64,000 nt of DNA, taken from NCBI GenBank assembly GCA_030562215.1, contig JAUPFL010000001.1:3584501-3648500 (forward strand), given 5' to 3'. Position 1 is the first letter of the stretch, and each line of letters opens with the position of its first letter. A program made the translations under genes and the position numbers. Positions 36,536 to 48,173 of this stretch are shown one piece after another. This DNA comes from Peribacillus frigoritolerans (GTDB lineage: Bacteria > Bacillota > Bacilli > Bacillales > DSM-1321). The notes beneath the pieces are model-generated. The model did no database searches. It had not been told where the DNA came from and saw only the letters and a list, made by a program, of their open reading frames with translations.

Positions 36536-38947
36536 TCATTTATTTGATATAGCCGGAATTTTCACTTTTTGAAATAAACCGGTTTGGATCGTATTGCTCT
36601 CAATGATTTCTTTCCACGGTTCTTGCAATACGGATAAGGCCTCATCCAAGCGTCTGTTAAGCTCCATCCTTTTTTGCTTATCGTCAATAACTTCCTTAAT
36701 GGTATCGAACCCTACACGCTCAACCCAGACAGACGTTCTCTCTAAATAATTGGCAGTCTCTCGATAATGTTGGATGTATGCACCAGTTATTTCAATTACC
36801 TCATCACTTGTTTTCACTTTACAAAATAATTCAGCAGCTCGTAAATGGGTACCACCGTTGCCGCCAATATAAATTTCCCAAGCACCGTCAACACCGACAA
36901 CACCAAGATCTTTGATACCGGATTCAGCACAATTACGAGGACATGCCGACACAGCCATCTTCACCTTATGCGGTGTGCCTACACGTTCAAATTTCTTTTC
37001 CAGGGCAATGCCCAGCCCAATTGAATCTTGTGTGCCAAAGCGGCAAAAGTTTTCACCGACACATGTTTTCACAGTTCGAAGCGTTTTTCCATACGCATAT
37101 CCAGAAGGCATATCCAGGTCGGCCCATACGCTTGGAAGGTCTTCTTTTTCAACGCCGAACATATCTATTCTTTGACCGCCTGTAACCTTAAGTAACTTAA
37201 CATTATACTTATCGGCAACATTTGCTATTTTCCGTAATTGCTCGGGATTAGTGACACCGCCATACATTCTTGGCACAACGGAAAATGTACCATCCTTTTG
37301 AATATTTGCATGTAGCCTTTCATTGACATAGCGGGATTCTTTTTCATCTTCATATTCAACAGGATGGATCATGCCTAAGTAATAGTTCAATGCTGGTTTA
37401 CACTTCGAGCATCCATCACTTGTATTCCAGCCGAGAACATTCATGACTTCCCGAGTATGGGTCAGGTTTTTTCGCGTATTTCAGCAACAACCTCATCTCT
37501 TGATAAAGTGGTGCACGTACATATGGATTCCTTTTGGTTTGACTTATTGAAATCAGCCCCTAATGTCAGCTCGAGAATATCACCGACTAACGGTTTACAA
37601 CCCCCGCATGATCTCGAAGCACTTGTGCAGCCTTTTACTTCCTCAATGCTTGTTAAACCATTAGATTCGATAGCCGTCACAATATCACCCTTCGTTACAC
37701 CATTACAACCACAGATGATTTCTTCATGTGACATCGACGTGACAAGACTAACACTGGTTTCACTTGCTCCAGCATTTAAATATTCGGAAACGTCGGCATT
37801 TTTATTGATCAAGCTCAATAGGGTATTGCTTTCTTTTGTATCCCCGAATAATACCGCACCAGAAATTTTTCCATTTCGAATCATTACTTTTTTGTAAGTT
37901 CCATTCCATTCATTAAATTCCTTGATTGATTTGGCTTGTTCATCCTCGAAAATTTCTCCAGCCGAAAATACATCAACACCAGATATTTTCAACTTAGTAG
38001 ACAGCACTGAACCCTCGTAAGTTTTTCCTTCCAGCCCGCAAATCCTTTTGGCTAAAACTTTGCCCTGTTCATATAGGGGAGCGACCAAACCATACACCAT
38101 CTCACGGTGTTCCGCGCATTCACCAACCGCAAAAATATTCGGGATCCTTGTCTCCAAATAATCATTCACGATAATTCCTCGATTGACCGGGATGCCGGAA
38201 TTTTGGGCCATTGCAACATTTGGCTTAATCCCGACTGCCATGACCACTAAATCAGCGCTGATTTCCTCGCCATCACTAAAGCGTAATCCTTTGACGTCAA
38301 TTTCACCTAAAACCTCCTGAGTTTGTTTCCCAAGATAAAAATTCATTCCCTGGCTTTCAAGTTCCCTTTGCAGCATTTTTCCTGCTGCTGGATCTAACTG
38401 CCTATCCATTAAATATTCCGAAAGGTGAATTACATCTACCTGCATACCTAGATTCAAAAGCCCTCTTGCTGCTTCAAGCCCCAATAATCCTCCACCAATG
38501 ACTGCAGCTTTTTTATTACTTTTGGAATATTCAATCATCTTTTCGCAATCTTCAATATTTCGAAAGGCTGTCACTCCTTTTTATCAGCCCCTTTATCGGT
38601 AGAATGAAAGGGAGTGATCCGGTAGCTAAAATTAATTGATCATATTCGACTTCACGATTAGTGTCTGAGTAAATGATTTGCTTTGTGGTGTCAATGTTCG
38701 TGACCGTTTCACCTGAAAAAAGTGTAATATTGTTCTCTTTGTACCAGTTCCAATCATTTATTGTAATATCATCTATCGTCGTAGCACCTTGCAATACATT
38801 CGATAGTTGGATTCGATCATAATTCGGATGTGGCTCACTTCCGAAGACAGTCACCTCAAACCCTTCTGGTTGAATTTTCAAAATTTCTTCTATACATCTT
38901 ACTCCAGCCATACCATTCCCAATGAGCGCCAATTTCTGCTTAGCCAT
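36536..38947 (-). CDS. nasD: Assimilatory nitrite reductase large subunit, NasD/NirB (two frameshifts)
   Basis: The sirohaem enzyme reducing nitrite to ammonium, about 804 residues. An N-terminal pyridine-nucleotide oxidoreductase has GNGMAGVRC and GGGLLGLEAARG for FAD and NADH. A BFD-type [2Fe-2S] domain follows (CGCNGVTKGD ... SCGGCKPL). The C-terminal nitrite/sulfite reductase half keeps all four cluster cysteines, TCVGENFCRFG and SACPRNCAES. The ATG at 38947 follows GGAGG; an upstream in-frame start is not needed. Single-base changes are needed near 38575 and 37455. It is divergent from tnrA, with two TnrA boxes between. Confidence 0.93.
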
Positions 38948-39025
38948 TTTTTGTCCTCCAGTAAGATTTTTTGAAAGGATTATGTATTTGATTATAGGAG
39001 AGGTCACTTTTTATAACAACAAGTG

Positions 39026-39042
39026 TGTTATATAATCTTACA
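39026..39042. promoter_or_regulatory. TnrA box 1 (nasD side)
   Basis: TGTTATATAATCTTACA is an exact match to TGTNA-N7-TNACA. It stands about 80 bases upstream of the nasD start. Confidence 0.8.
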
Positions 39043-39066
39043 TGATTTTTAAAAATTAATAATTAA

Positions 39067-39083
39067 TGTTAGTTTTTGTTACA
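39067..39083. promoter_or_regulatory. TnrA box 2 (tnrA side)
   Basis: TGTTAGTTTTTGTTACA is a second exact TGTNA-N7-TNACA site, about 60 bases upstream of tnrA, fitting autoregulation. Confidence 0.8.
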
Positions 39084-39141
39084 AATATTCAGAAAATTAG
39101 GATATAATATCCTTATTGATCCAGCATAAATCAAAAATGAG

Positions 39142-39477
39142 GTGATTTTCATCGTCCAGCAAAAAGAATCTTATATAGACAGAAAAGTAATTTCAATAGG
39201 AGTGGTCAGAGAATTAACAGGACTATCCGATAGACAAATTCGGTATTATGAAGAAAGAAAACTAGTTTTTCCCGAAAGGTCTAAGGGTGGAAATCGTAAA
39301 TACTCTTTTTCCGACGTCAAGGCATTAGTGGAAATCGCTGATAAAATAGAGGATGGGGTGCAAACCAATGAAATTAGACAGGAAAAGTTAAAAGAGAACA
39401 GAAAAATTGAACAGGAAAAAATGCGAAAAAAAATGCTGCAGGGCCAATTAAATGCACACTTTGGCCTGCGTAATTGA
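39142..39477 (+). CDS. tnrA: Global nitrogen regulator TnrA (MerR family)
   Basis: A 111-residue MerR-type regulator that activates nitrate and other nitrogen genes when nitrogen is poor. The winged helix contains [18 protein letters not shown] near residue 27. The C-terminal tail [14 protein letters not shown] matches the segment by which feedback-inhibited glutamine synthetase holds TnrA inactive, which separates it from GlnR. The only canonical start in frame is the GTG at 39142, but that codon lies inside the GAGGTG ribosome site. Initiation may be at an unusual codon a few residues later. It is divergent from nasD. Confidence 0.92.
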   Translation: MIFIVQQKESYIDRKVISIGVVRELTGLSDRQIRYYEERKLVFPERSKGGNRKYSFSDVKALVEIADKIEDGVQTNEIRQEKLKENRKIEQEKMRKKMLQGQLNAHFGLRN

Positions 39478-39575
39478 TTTTCGCCATGTACCCGGAATTA
39501 TTAGCCTTTCAATGTCATATTTCAGTCGTGACAAAATTTCCACTTGCCTTTTTATAATTGCTGTTAACATTTTTT

Positions 39576-39607
39576 AAACTGGACATGATGACTTTCATGT
39601 CCAGTTT
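39576..39607. terminator. Bidirectional terminator between tnrA and nasF
   Basis: AAACTGGACATGA and TCATGTCCAGTTT are perfect 13-base arms around a six-base loop, with T and A tracts on both sides. Confidence 0.9.
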
Positions 39608-39652
39608 TCCATTTTCATTATAGTGAAAGTTTTCTAGCTAATCATTCCTTTT

Positions 39653-40421
39653 CTAAGCGAACTCCTTTTCCTTTGTCTTCTCTGAAAACCATGATAATTT
39701 CTCCGATAAATTCACGACTTCTCCTATTACAATCATGGCGGGATTGGCAACCTGCTCTCTTCTAATAATCGCCACTATTGAATCGATTGTTCCTGTAATA
39801 GTTCGTTGAAAACCGGTCGTTCCTTGTTCGATGACTGCAATGGCAGTTTCAGGCTTCATTCCGCAGGAGCGTAATTGTTTACAGATATAAGGAAGGTTTT
39901 TCATTCCCATATAAATAACAATGGTGTCAACACCATGTGTCAAATGATGCCAGTTGATGTTATCAGGTTTGCCGGTCGCGCAGTGTCCTGTGACAATTGC
40001 GAAGGAACTCCCCATTCCCTGTGAGTCAGGGGAATTCCAGCATAAGCTGGCGCAGCGATTCCAGATGTGATTCCAGGCACTATTTCAAATTGAATTCCGT
40101 GCTTTGCTAGCACTTCAGCTTCCTCACCGCCACGACCAAAGATGAAAGGATCTCCCCTTTTAGACGAACAATCGTTTTTCTCTCCATTGATTTACTTATT
40201 AACAATTGATGAATGTCCTCTTGAGGGACACAATGTATACCAGGCGCTTTACCGCAATAAACGTATTCAGCTTCAGTTTTACCGTATAAAAGCAATTCAC
40301 GATTTACCAATCGATCATACAAGATGACATCCGCTTCCGCGATGCATTTGATTGCCTTGACAGTAATTAAGTCCGGATCACCAGGTCCGGCACCAACAAT
40401 ATAGACCTTACCTTTTTCCAT
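39653..40421 (-). CDS. nasF: Uroporphyrinogen-III C-methyltransferase NasF/SumT (frameshifted)
   Basis: The SAM-dependent enzyme that makes precorrin-2 for sirohaem, the cofactor of nitrite reductase; about 256 residues. It opens with [14 protein letters not shown] and has the motif ILYDRLVN near residue 33. After single-base changes near 40155 and 40030 it continues through [30 protein letters not shown] and TGHCATGK. It is convergent with tnrA and lies downstream of nasC on the same strand, consistent with the nas operon content of B. subtilis. Confidence 0.9.
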
Positions 40422-40548
40422 CCTTTACCCCCTTTTGTTGTTTAGTCATGTAAACTCCCATTTGATATGGAATACTGTGTGATAAGGCTCCAGTATTCGA
40501 TTATGATTAAACCAAAAAAATTATGATGAACGGGAAGTAAACCTCCCC

Positions 40549-42699
40549 TTAATGAGACGTTAACTCTAATATAGGATGTACTTTTACAGCACTGACCTTA
40601 AAGCCAGGCATTTTGCATGTCGGGTCTAAATCCTGTGAAACGAGGCGATTGACATTTTGGGAATCTGCCCAATGAAAAGGAACGAATATAGTATCATGGC
40701 GAATGGTTGCTGACCATTTGCTTCTTACAACAATACCTCCGCGTCTTGATTCAATTTTCACCAAAGTATTGTCTGGAATATGATATTTCTTTGCTGTTTC
40801 CGGATGGATTTCCATATATGATTCAAAATTTCTTGCAGCTAATGATGAGCTTTTTCTCGTTTGTACTCCTGTTAAATAATGTGACATGATTCTTCCTGTA
40901 GTTAAATAAAGTGGAAAATCCGTACATGGCTGTTCTTTTGGAACAAGAGGCACATTATTAACCACAACCATGGCCGCCTTTCCATCCGGGTGGGCAAAAG
41001 ACGTTTCGAATAACCTTTTTGTCCCTTTATGGTCAATGGTTGGGCATGGCCACAAAATGCCTCCTTCTTTTCTTAATCGATCATACGTTATACCATAATA
41101 ATCAGCGGTTCCCCCGCGGCTTGCCACTCTTAGTTCTTCAAAAATCTCATTTGCGGATTGAAAGGGAAAATACTCCCCTTTTCCAAGAGCTTTTGCTATA
41201 TCACAAATGATTTGCCAATCATGCTTCACTTCCCCAGGTGATGAAAAACTTGCTTCCCGCAACGTTACCCGTCCTTCTAAATTCGTCATCGTTCCTTCAT
41301 CCTCTAAGTAAGACGAAGTAGGTAAAATCAAATCAGCCAATCTAGCAGTTTCAGAAACGAACATGTCTACCGCGACAAGAAACTTTAATTTTTTCAAAGC
41401 CTTTTTGACAAAGTTAGCATTTGGATTGGAAACAATCGGATTGGAACACATTAAAAACATGCCGGTAATTTCACCTTCATTTATCTTCTGTATCATTTCG
41501 TATGCCGAGACACCTTTACGTGGCAAATCAGCCTCATCGATTCCCCATAATCTTGCAATATGTAATCTATGTTCCTCATTTTCAATCATGCGATAGCCCG
41601 GCAGCTGGTCTGCCTTTTGGCCATGCTCTCTTGCTCCCTGCCCATTCCCCTGCCCAGTAATAGCTCCATAGCCCGAATTCACTTTACCGATTTTCCCTGT
41701 AACAATAAGAATATTAAGAAAATTTCGGACGGCAGCTGAACCATCTGTTTGCTGCTCAACGCCCCTAGCTGTAAAAATCATTCCTGATTCTTCTTTACCG
41801 AACATTACTGCCGCTTTTTGAATTTGGTCGCTAGGAACCCCTGTCATTTCCGCAATTTCCTCTAATTTTAATGATGTAACATACTCTTTTACTTCGGTGT
41901 AGCCATTTGCACGTTCGTTGACAAATGCTTCATCAGTAAAATCCTCTTCAATGATCACTTTCAATAATCCGTTTGCCAAGGCGGCATCCATCCCTGGTTT
42001 TACTTTTTAGATGTAAATCGGCCATTTTCGTTGTTGCTGTTTCCGGGGATCTACAGCAATAATATATGCTCCATTTTGTTTTGCCTTCTCAAAATACGGC
42101 ATGATTGTCGGCTGGCATTCAGCAATATTCGTGCCCGCCAAGATAATGCACTTTGTGAACGGAACCTCTGATAAGCTGTTGGTTAGGCCCCTGTCCATAC
42201 CAAATGTTTGGCTTGCCGCCGAGGCTGCTGCAGACATGCACAAACGGCCATTATAATCTATATACTTTGTTTTTAATGCCACTCTTGCAAATTTCCCAAG
42301 CAAATATGCTTCTTCATTTGAAATGGATGCACTCCCATAAACAGATAATGCATTTACACCATCTTCCGCTTGAATTTTACTGAAATTGTCCTTAATGTGG
42401 CTTAATGCTTCCTCCCATGATATTCGAACGAATTCACCATTTTTTTCAATAATGGGTATTTAATTCGATCTTTATGCAAAGCGTGTTGGTGTGCATTCAT
42501 TCCTTTAATGCATAAGCGCCCCTCTGAGGTTGGATTATCTTTTTCCAACCGTCGTATACTTTCTTCTTGTCACTATTGTTTGTTCCAACAGCTGCATCTT
42601 ACATTGCATGCTGCAAAATGGACATTGTGAATCATATCGTTTTTCTGATTGGACCTCTTGTTGCTTCGTGCGGAAGTACTTTAATAATAATTCAGTCAA
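40549..42699 (-). CDS. nasC: Assimilatory nitrate reductase catalytic subunit NasC (frameshifted)
   Basis: The molybdopterin enzyme reducing nitrate to nitrite, about 717 residues. The N-terminal [4Fe-4S] ligands are CPFCSMQC and, further on, RLCIKG. The molybdenum-ligand region reads RLCMSAAASAAS. The C-terminal molydopterin-binding domain includes YLTTGRIMSHYLTGVQTR and FVPFHWAD. The start is probably the TTG at 42699, since a stop codon lies three codons upstream in frame. Single-base changes are needed near 42465 and 42020, and possibly near 42530. It lies between nasB and nasF. Confidence 0.92.
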
Positions 42700-42761
42700 G
42701 GCTCCTCACCCTTTACTCATGGATTTCTTTGTTTTTTCATGGGGTACATACATTTATCCGT

Positions 42762-45124
42762 TTATCTAGGTCTTACATCATAAAGTTCCACTTGTTCATT
42801 CCCTGATCTACCCAGTTCCAATCGTTGAGATAGTTGCCGATTAAGTTCACTATCAAACAATACTTCTCTAACATGAATTAAACCCACTCGTTCAATCCAT
42901 TGCCAAGTCCGTTCTAAGTAGTTGGCTGTTTCCCGATAATATTGAATAAAGCCGATGATGATTTCAATTGCTTCTTCATTTGTCCCGGCTACACATAATA
43001 GGTCACCGGCACGTACATTACTACCGCTGCTTCCGCCCACATATATTTCCCAGCCCCTGTCAATGCCCATAACACCTATATCTTTCGTTGTTGATCCTGC
43101 ACCGTTATGCATACAAGCAGATATGCCCAACTTTATACGGTATGGTGTTGATACTTGCTCCAATCTTTTTCCAGATCTACAGCAAGTAATAGTGATTGCT
43201 GTTTATCACAAGAGCAAACATGTTCACCTATACATGTTTTGACGTTTTGCACGGTGTTACCATATTTCGAACTTAACGGCATATCTAAATCGGCCCACAC
43301 ACCTGGAAGATCTTCTTTTTCACACCCATTAAATGAATCCTTTGTTCACTTGTTACCGCAACCTGAGATATATCATATTTATCTGCAACATTTGCAATTT
43401 TTCGCAAGTCTTTTGCATTCGTCATCCCGCCGTACATTTGCGGGATGACAGAGTACCGGTTATCACTTTGAACTGTTGCATTCTTTTTTCGTTTATGAAA
43501 AGGGTTTGCTGTCTGATCTCGTACTCTGGATGAATCATCCCTAAATAATAGCTCAGTGCAGGCCTGCAAGTTGAACAACCTTCCGTATTTTCCCATTCAA
43601 GGACATCCATCGCTTCTTGGACAGTTGTTACGTCTTGGAGCTGCATTTTATACACGACTTCATCTTCCGTTAATGTCGTACAGGAGCAAAATGCAGTTTG
43701 TTTCTCATCCTGAGTAGAAAGATTACTTTGAATATAGTTCAAAAGCTCGGTCACTGCCGGCTTACATCCGCCGCACGAACCGGAAGCCTTTGTGCATTGT
43801 TTAACTTGTTCCGTTGTTGTTAATCCCTTATTTTGAACCGCTTTAATGATTGCCCCTTTGAAACAGCATTACAATTGCAAATGATTTCATGATTTGCCAT
43901 AGAAGCGATCAATCCCTCAGCCGTACTTGGTGATTGGAACAAATCACGCTTTTCCTCTGACGATACTTCTTCCCGCTTTAAAATCTTATCGAGTAATCTT
44001 GAGCTGTTGTTTGTATCTCCATACAGCACAGCACCTATGATTTTTCTTCCTTGAAAAACCACCTTTTTATAAACACTATCTAATTCATCAAAAGTTGTAA
44101 TAGATTTCGTTGTTCCATCACCAAGGAAATCTCCAACAGAAAATAACTCAACTCCTGATATTTTCAGCTGGGTCGAAAGGACTGAGCCTTGGTATCCGTT
44201 GCATTTCATCTTACAAATATGCTTTGCCAGCACTTCACCTTGTTCATATAGAGGTTTAACCAGTCCATAAACAATTCCTTGATGTTCAGCACATTCACCA
44301 ACTGCATAAATATTTGGGACGCTGGTTTCCAAATAGTCGTTTACAATAATCGCACGATTTGTATCAATTCCGCTTTCTTTGGCCAACTGAATATTCGGTC
44401 TGACTCCAGCAGCCATAACGACTAAATCTGCTTCCAGCTCCGTTCCATCTTTAAAACGGACGCGCTCTACACGCTTGGTACCGATTAACTCCTGTGTTTC
44501 TTTTTTTAAAAGAAAGTTCATTCCCTGGTTTTCCAACTCTTTTTGCAGCAAAAGCGATGCCGTTGAATCAAGCTGCCTTTCCATTAAATAGTCAGCAATA
44601 TGAACGACATGCACTTCCATACCAAGGTTTAACAGCCCTCTCGCTGCTTCTAAACCTAACAAACCTCCTCCGATGACGACTGCTTTTTTATGTTTGCGTG
44701 AAGTTTCAATCATCTTTTGGCAATCTTCAATCGTCCGAAATGCAATGACGCCTTCTTTATCAACACCTGTAACAGGAAGAATAAACGGAACAGAACCTGT
44801 GGCAATTATCAGCTTATCGTAGTAAACTTCCCGTTCTTTGTCTGTTATTATCTTCCTGGTCTCTTTATTGATTTTTATAACCGTTTCCCCTGTGAACAAT
44901 TGGATATTATTCTTCGTATACCAGTTTCGGTCATTTATCGTAATATCTTCAAATGAGGTGTTGCCTTGAAGCACAGTCGACAATAAGATTCGGTTATAGT
45001 TAACGTGTGGTTCACTTCCGAAAATAGTAATCTCAAATGCAGTCGGATCCTTACTTATAATCGACTCAACACAGCGTAGTCCCGCCATTCCGTTCCCTAC
45101 TAAAACCAGTTTTTGTTTATACAT
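42762..45124 (-). CDS. nasB: Nitrate reductase electron-transfer subunit NasB (several frameshifts)
   Basis: A NirB-like flavoprotein of about 787 residues that passes electrons from NADH to NasC. The FAD/NAD domains show GNGMAGLRC and GGGLLGLEAARG. BFD-type clusters follow (CNCNAVSKG, SCGGCKPAV-like). In the C-terminal sirohaem-like half the first cysteine pair persists (TCIGEHVC). The second is degenerate: SACMHNGAGS replaces SACPRNCAES of the paralogue at 36536. One ligand is therefore missing and it should not be a nitrite reductase. The ATG at 45124 follows GGGGGA. Frame changes occur near 43850, 43760, 43470, 43320 and 43170. Confidence 0.85.
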
Positions 45125-45174
45125 TTTATCCCCCAAACAAGTACTGTAACAAGCCAAACTAAGTAAAAAATGTT

Positions 45175-46378
45175 CTAGATCTTAACTGAATTCTTTCCGA
45201 GTACCCACGTTTTCCTCCATGAAAGCTGGGCTAGGCCCAGGATAAGCAACGCCACGATTCCAACTGCGGAAAATACTAAAAATCCTGTAGCATATGTGCC
45301 AGTAATCTGTTTCAACGTACCTAGTATGTTTGGAACCAAGAATCCGCCAACACCTCCGGCAGCTCCTACAATCCCTGTGATAAAACCTATTTCTTTAGAA
45401 AACCGCTGTGGAACTAACTGAAAGACAGCTCCGTTACCCATACCGAGAAATAGCATTCCGATGAACAGAAGGATCGTAACGGCAGTAAGAGAAAAAAGAA
45501 AACTAATTCCAAACATACATATAGTGAGTCCGATAAATAAAAACATAAGCAGTTTAACTCCACCTATTTTATCGGCAATAAATCCTCCGACGGGACGAAA
45601 GAAACTTCCGGCGATGACACATAATGTAACAAATTCCCCTGCCCTTATTCGTGTTAACCCATACTCATCAACAAAAAAGATGCTTAAAAAGCTAGTAAAC
45701 CCAACAAAGCCCCCAAAAGTCACACTGTAAAGAATGCAGAAATACCAAGTGTCCGTTATTTTAAATACGTTGAAATATTCCTTGAGTGGTTTTGCCGGCG
45801 GTTGAGATGGCGCGTCTTTTGCGATGAAAATATAAATGATAAACACGATGGTTAAAGGAATCAAAGCTAATCCCATAACATTATGCCAGCCAAGAGATTC
45901 AGCAATACGGGGTCCGAACAATGTCGCAAAAAGAGTTCCGCTGTTACCGGCACCTGCAATGCCCATCGCAAGACCCTGCAAATGCGGGGGATACCAGCGA
46001 CTAGCCATCGGAAGTGCTGCAGCAAAACTTGCACCTGCCACTCCTAGCAAAATTCCAATTAAATAAAGCTCTGCTAAACTTTCTCCGAACAACCATCCCC
46101 AAAAAGCGGAATCATTGTAACAAGCATCCCGCCGATCGCGGTTTTCCGCGGGCCGATGCGATCAGTCAAAAAACCAAGGACGATTCGAAAAAACGAGCCT
46201 CCCAAAATCGGAATCGCCACAATCAAGCCTTTTTCAGCCGGGGAAAGTCCGAAATCCTTTGTAATATAGACACCGAGCGCACCTAATAATACCCAAATCA
46301 TAAAACTGATATCAAAATAAAGGAATGAAGCTAATAATGACGGAGCATGACCGCTTTTTTCAATTCAGATATTTTCAT
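45175..46378 (-). CDS. nasA: Nitrate transporter NasA/NarK, MFS NNP family (frameshifted)
   Basis: The nitrate uptake protein of the pathway, about 401 residues with twelve helices. Family landmarks are the motif [16 protein letters not shown] in the first half, [14 protein letters not shown] near residue 130, and [16 protein letters not shown] near the end. The ATG at 46378 has GGAGAG eight bases upstream. One A added near 46358 joins it to [15 protein letters not shown], and one T near 46100 restores [12 protein letters not shown]. It is first in a nasA-nasB-nasC-nasF block and has a perfect TnrA box 76 bases upstream. Confidence 0.92.
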
Positions 46379-46453
46379 TTTTCATCTCTCCAATACTTTA
46401 TTAATTGAATATTCGTTTATTTTACTCTTATAAAAGTAAGATTTCTTTGTTTA

Positions 46454-46470
46454 TGTAAGAAAACATCACA
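46454..46470. promoter_or_regulatory. TnrA box 3 (nasA promoter)
   Basis: TGTAAGAAAACATCACA matches TGTNA-N7-TNACA exactly and lies upstream of the nasA start. Confidence 0.8.
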
Positions 46471-46680
46471 CACTTTTTTATAAGTTATTAAATGTGAATC
46501 CTTTAAAGTAGTTATTGGACAAAATTTAATAAATTCATTTCCTTTTTCTTATATAAATCGAATGATATTGTGGTTTACTTAGGTGATGTAAAATTACAAG
46601 CTAGTTTAACTTTTCAGTTATGGCAGGAGAAATTCAAAAAGATAACACCTATAACATTTTGGAAGATTCTCCATACAAAA

Positions 46681-46709
46681 AAGAGAAGCCTAATGCTTAA
46701 GCTTCTCTT
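46681..46709 (-). terminator. Hairpin with T tail on the minus strand
   Basis: AAGAGAAGC and GCTTCTCTT form the stem, followed by TTTTTT on the minus strand. It would end a minus-strand transcript coming from beyond 46710, where only the doubtful short frame at 47013 lies. Confidence 0.55.
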
Positions 46710-46769
46710 CCAGACTGTAGATAAACCTGACAATAATTAGTTCGTTTACAGTTTTAATATTTGTCCGTT

Positions 46770-46900
46770 AATCTCCACTCCAGGCACTCTCTTTCCGCGG
46801 GGCGGGAGGTGAGCCTCCTCGGCGTAAACGCCTGTGGGGTCTCACCTGTCCCGCTGCTCCCGCAGGAGTCTCACACTTCCGCTCCAATCAACCTTAAATA
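46770..46900. repeat. GC-rich intergenic repeat, copy 3
   Basis: The order of phrases is CCAGGCACTCTCTTTCCGCG, CGGGAGGTGAGCCTCCTCGG, CCCGCAGGAGTCTCACAC and GCTCCAATCAAC. The inner part can fold by GAGGTGAGCCTC. It shares outer phrases with the block at 33955. This is the best-preserved copy. I see no gene in 46379-46980. Confidence 0.65.
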
Positions 46901-47167
46901 GTTTCGTTTTAAAAACAACAATCTTTACGAAAAGAGCCAAACATTAAAATAGAACTCCTTTTGCCTACAGTCTTTTTGTTTAAAATAGAAGAAATAAAAC
47001 TTGAGGTGATATCTATTCAGCGAGATCACTTTTTAAATGATGAATGCCTCTTCTTGCGGGTTCTTCCCACGGCACGAAACAAGGACCTCCTTCATATGAT
47101 GTGTTATGAACGGCCATGAGATATTTATTAATTTGATTATATCCGGGGAAAGGTTGGGTGCAATAAT

Positions 47168-47708
47168 ATGAAGCAATATCCATTTCAGAACATCCCGTTT
47201 CAAAACCTTCAGAAAAAAGATATGTCATTTGAAGAGGTATTCGTTCATATTGTTGAGTTTATGGAATTAAATCCTTCCGGTAACTATCAATTAATGGTCG
47301 GGACAGATTCGCAAGTACATAAAAACATACGGTCTTTATTACAGGTATCGTGATACGGCAGGTCGGAAATGGTGTATGGGGTTGTATAAGAAAAGTGATG
47401 ATCCCTAGAAGGATGCTGCATTTACATGAACGTATTTCTCAAGAGTTGTCGTTAACAGAGGAAATCGTATCGCTGTTTACGGAAGAAAGAAAAATCAGTT
47501 AATCGATATAGTCCTGCCTGCTGTATATCAAGGGGCAACGTTCACAATGGAAGGGCACATTGATATCGGGATTGGAAAGCGAAACAAAACCAGTGAGTTT
47601 GTAAAAGAAATGGTAGCCAGGATGGAATCCATGGGGGTGGAACCAAAAATCAAACCCGATGCTTTCGTCGCTTCAAGTTATGCCAACCGGTATACAAAAC
47701 AAGAGTAA
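47168..47708 (+). CDS. ykuK: YkuK family ribonuclease-H-like protein (DUF458; frameshifted)
   Basis: About 180 residues. The N-terminal part has MSFEEVFVHI and the RNase-H-like acidic start LMVGTDSQVHK. After frame changes near 47328 and 47493 the remainder reads IVIRQVGNGVWG, RMLHLHERIS, VLPAVYQGATFTMEGHIDIG and ends KIKPDAFVASSYANRYTKQE. This is the full YkuK protein. The fold predicts a metal-dependent nuclease-type site, but activity is unproven. The ATG at 47168 is near the usual N-terminus. Confidence 0.82.
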
Positions 47709-47816
47709 TGTTTTACAAAACATGTAATTAGCCAATGGAATCAAAACTGGACTTTTTAAGCTGATATAACAAAATGGTCTGGAGATTTTCAGACTGCAAA
47801 GCAAGTACATACATGC

Positions 47817-47845
47817 AAAAAACCGGCCTCAGACCGAGACCGGCT
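47817..47845 (-). terminator. Minus-strand terminator
   Basis: AGCCGGTCTCGG and the complementary CTGAGGCCGGTT form the stem, followed by a T run on the minus strand. It may serve the MurE-like gene about 330 bases upstream. The gap 47709-48173 shows nothing else I can support. Confidence 0.55.
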
Positions 47846-48173
47846 TCAACATTTTAAGATATAAGCCGCGATTGCCGTATTCAGTAAGAAAGTTTTAAAC
47901 CACCACTCCTCAAAGTGGGTGTTTGCAGAAAAAATCCTGTTGTCCAAGTCAGTGACGAGGCATAACATTCCTGTTTCAATATAAAACTCCCTATTACAGC
48001 TTAAAGGTTAAAACTTTATTATCATTACGAACAGTGCAGCTTGTATTGTTATGATACCTGAAATCCTCAAATGTTACAATGTTAATAATCATAATCACCA
48101 TATAATATCTTATGGTTTACTAGGTAAAATTAACGCCGAATAGTCCTTTATAATAGCATTCATTAGAATCAAA

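Noticed and set aside
36536..45124. Two nitrite reductases
   Set aside because: The upstream NirB-like protein has lost a cluster cysteine and sits beside nasC, so it is better read as NasB than as a second nitrite reductase.
47013..47228. A minus-strand frame ending PWEEPARRGIHHLKSDLAE
   Set aside because: The translation looks fairly natural, and AAGGAGG occurs inside it before a GTG. A terminator lies beyond at 46681. However, it overlaps the start of ykuK and I know no family, so support is too thin.
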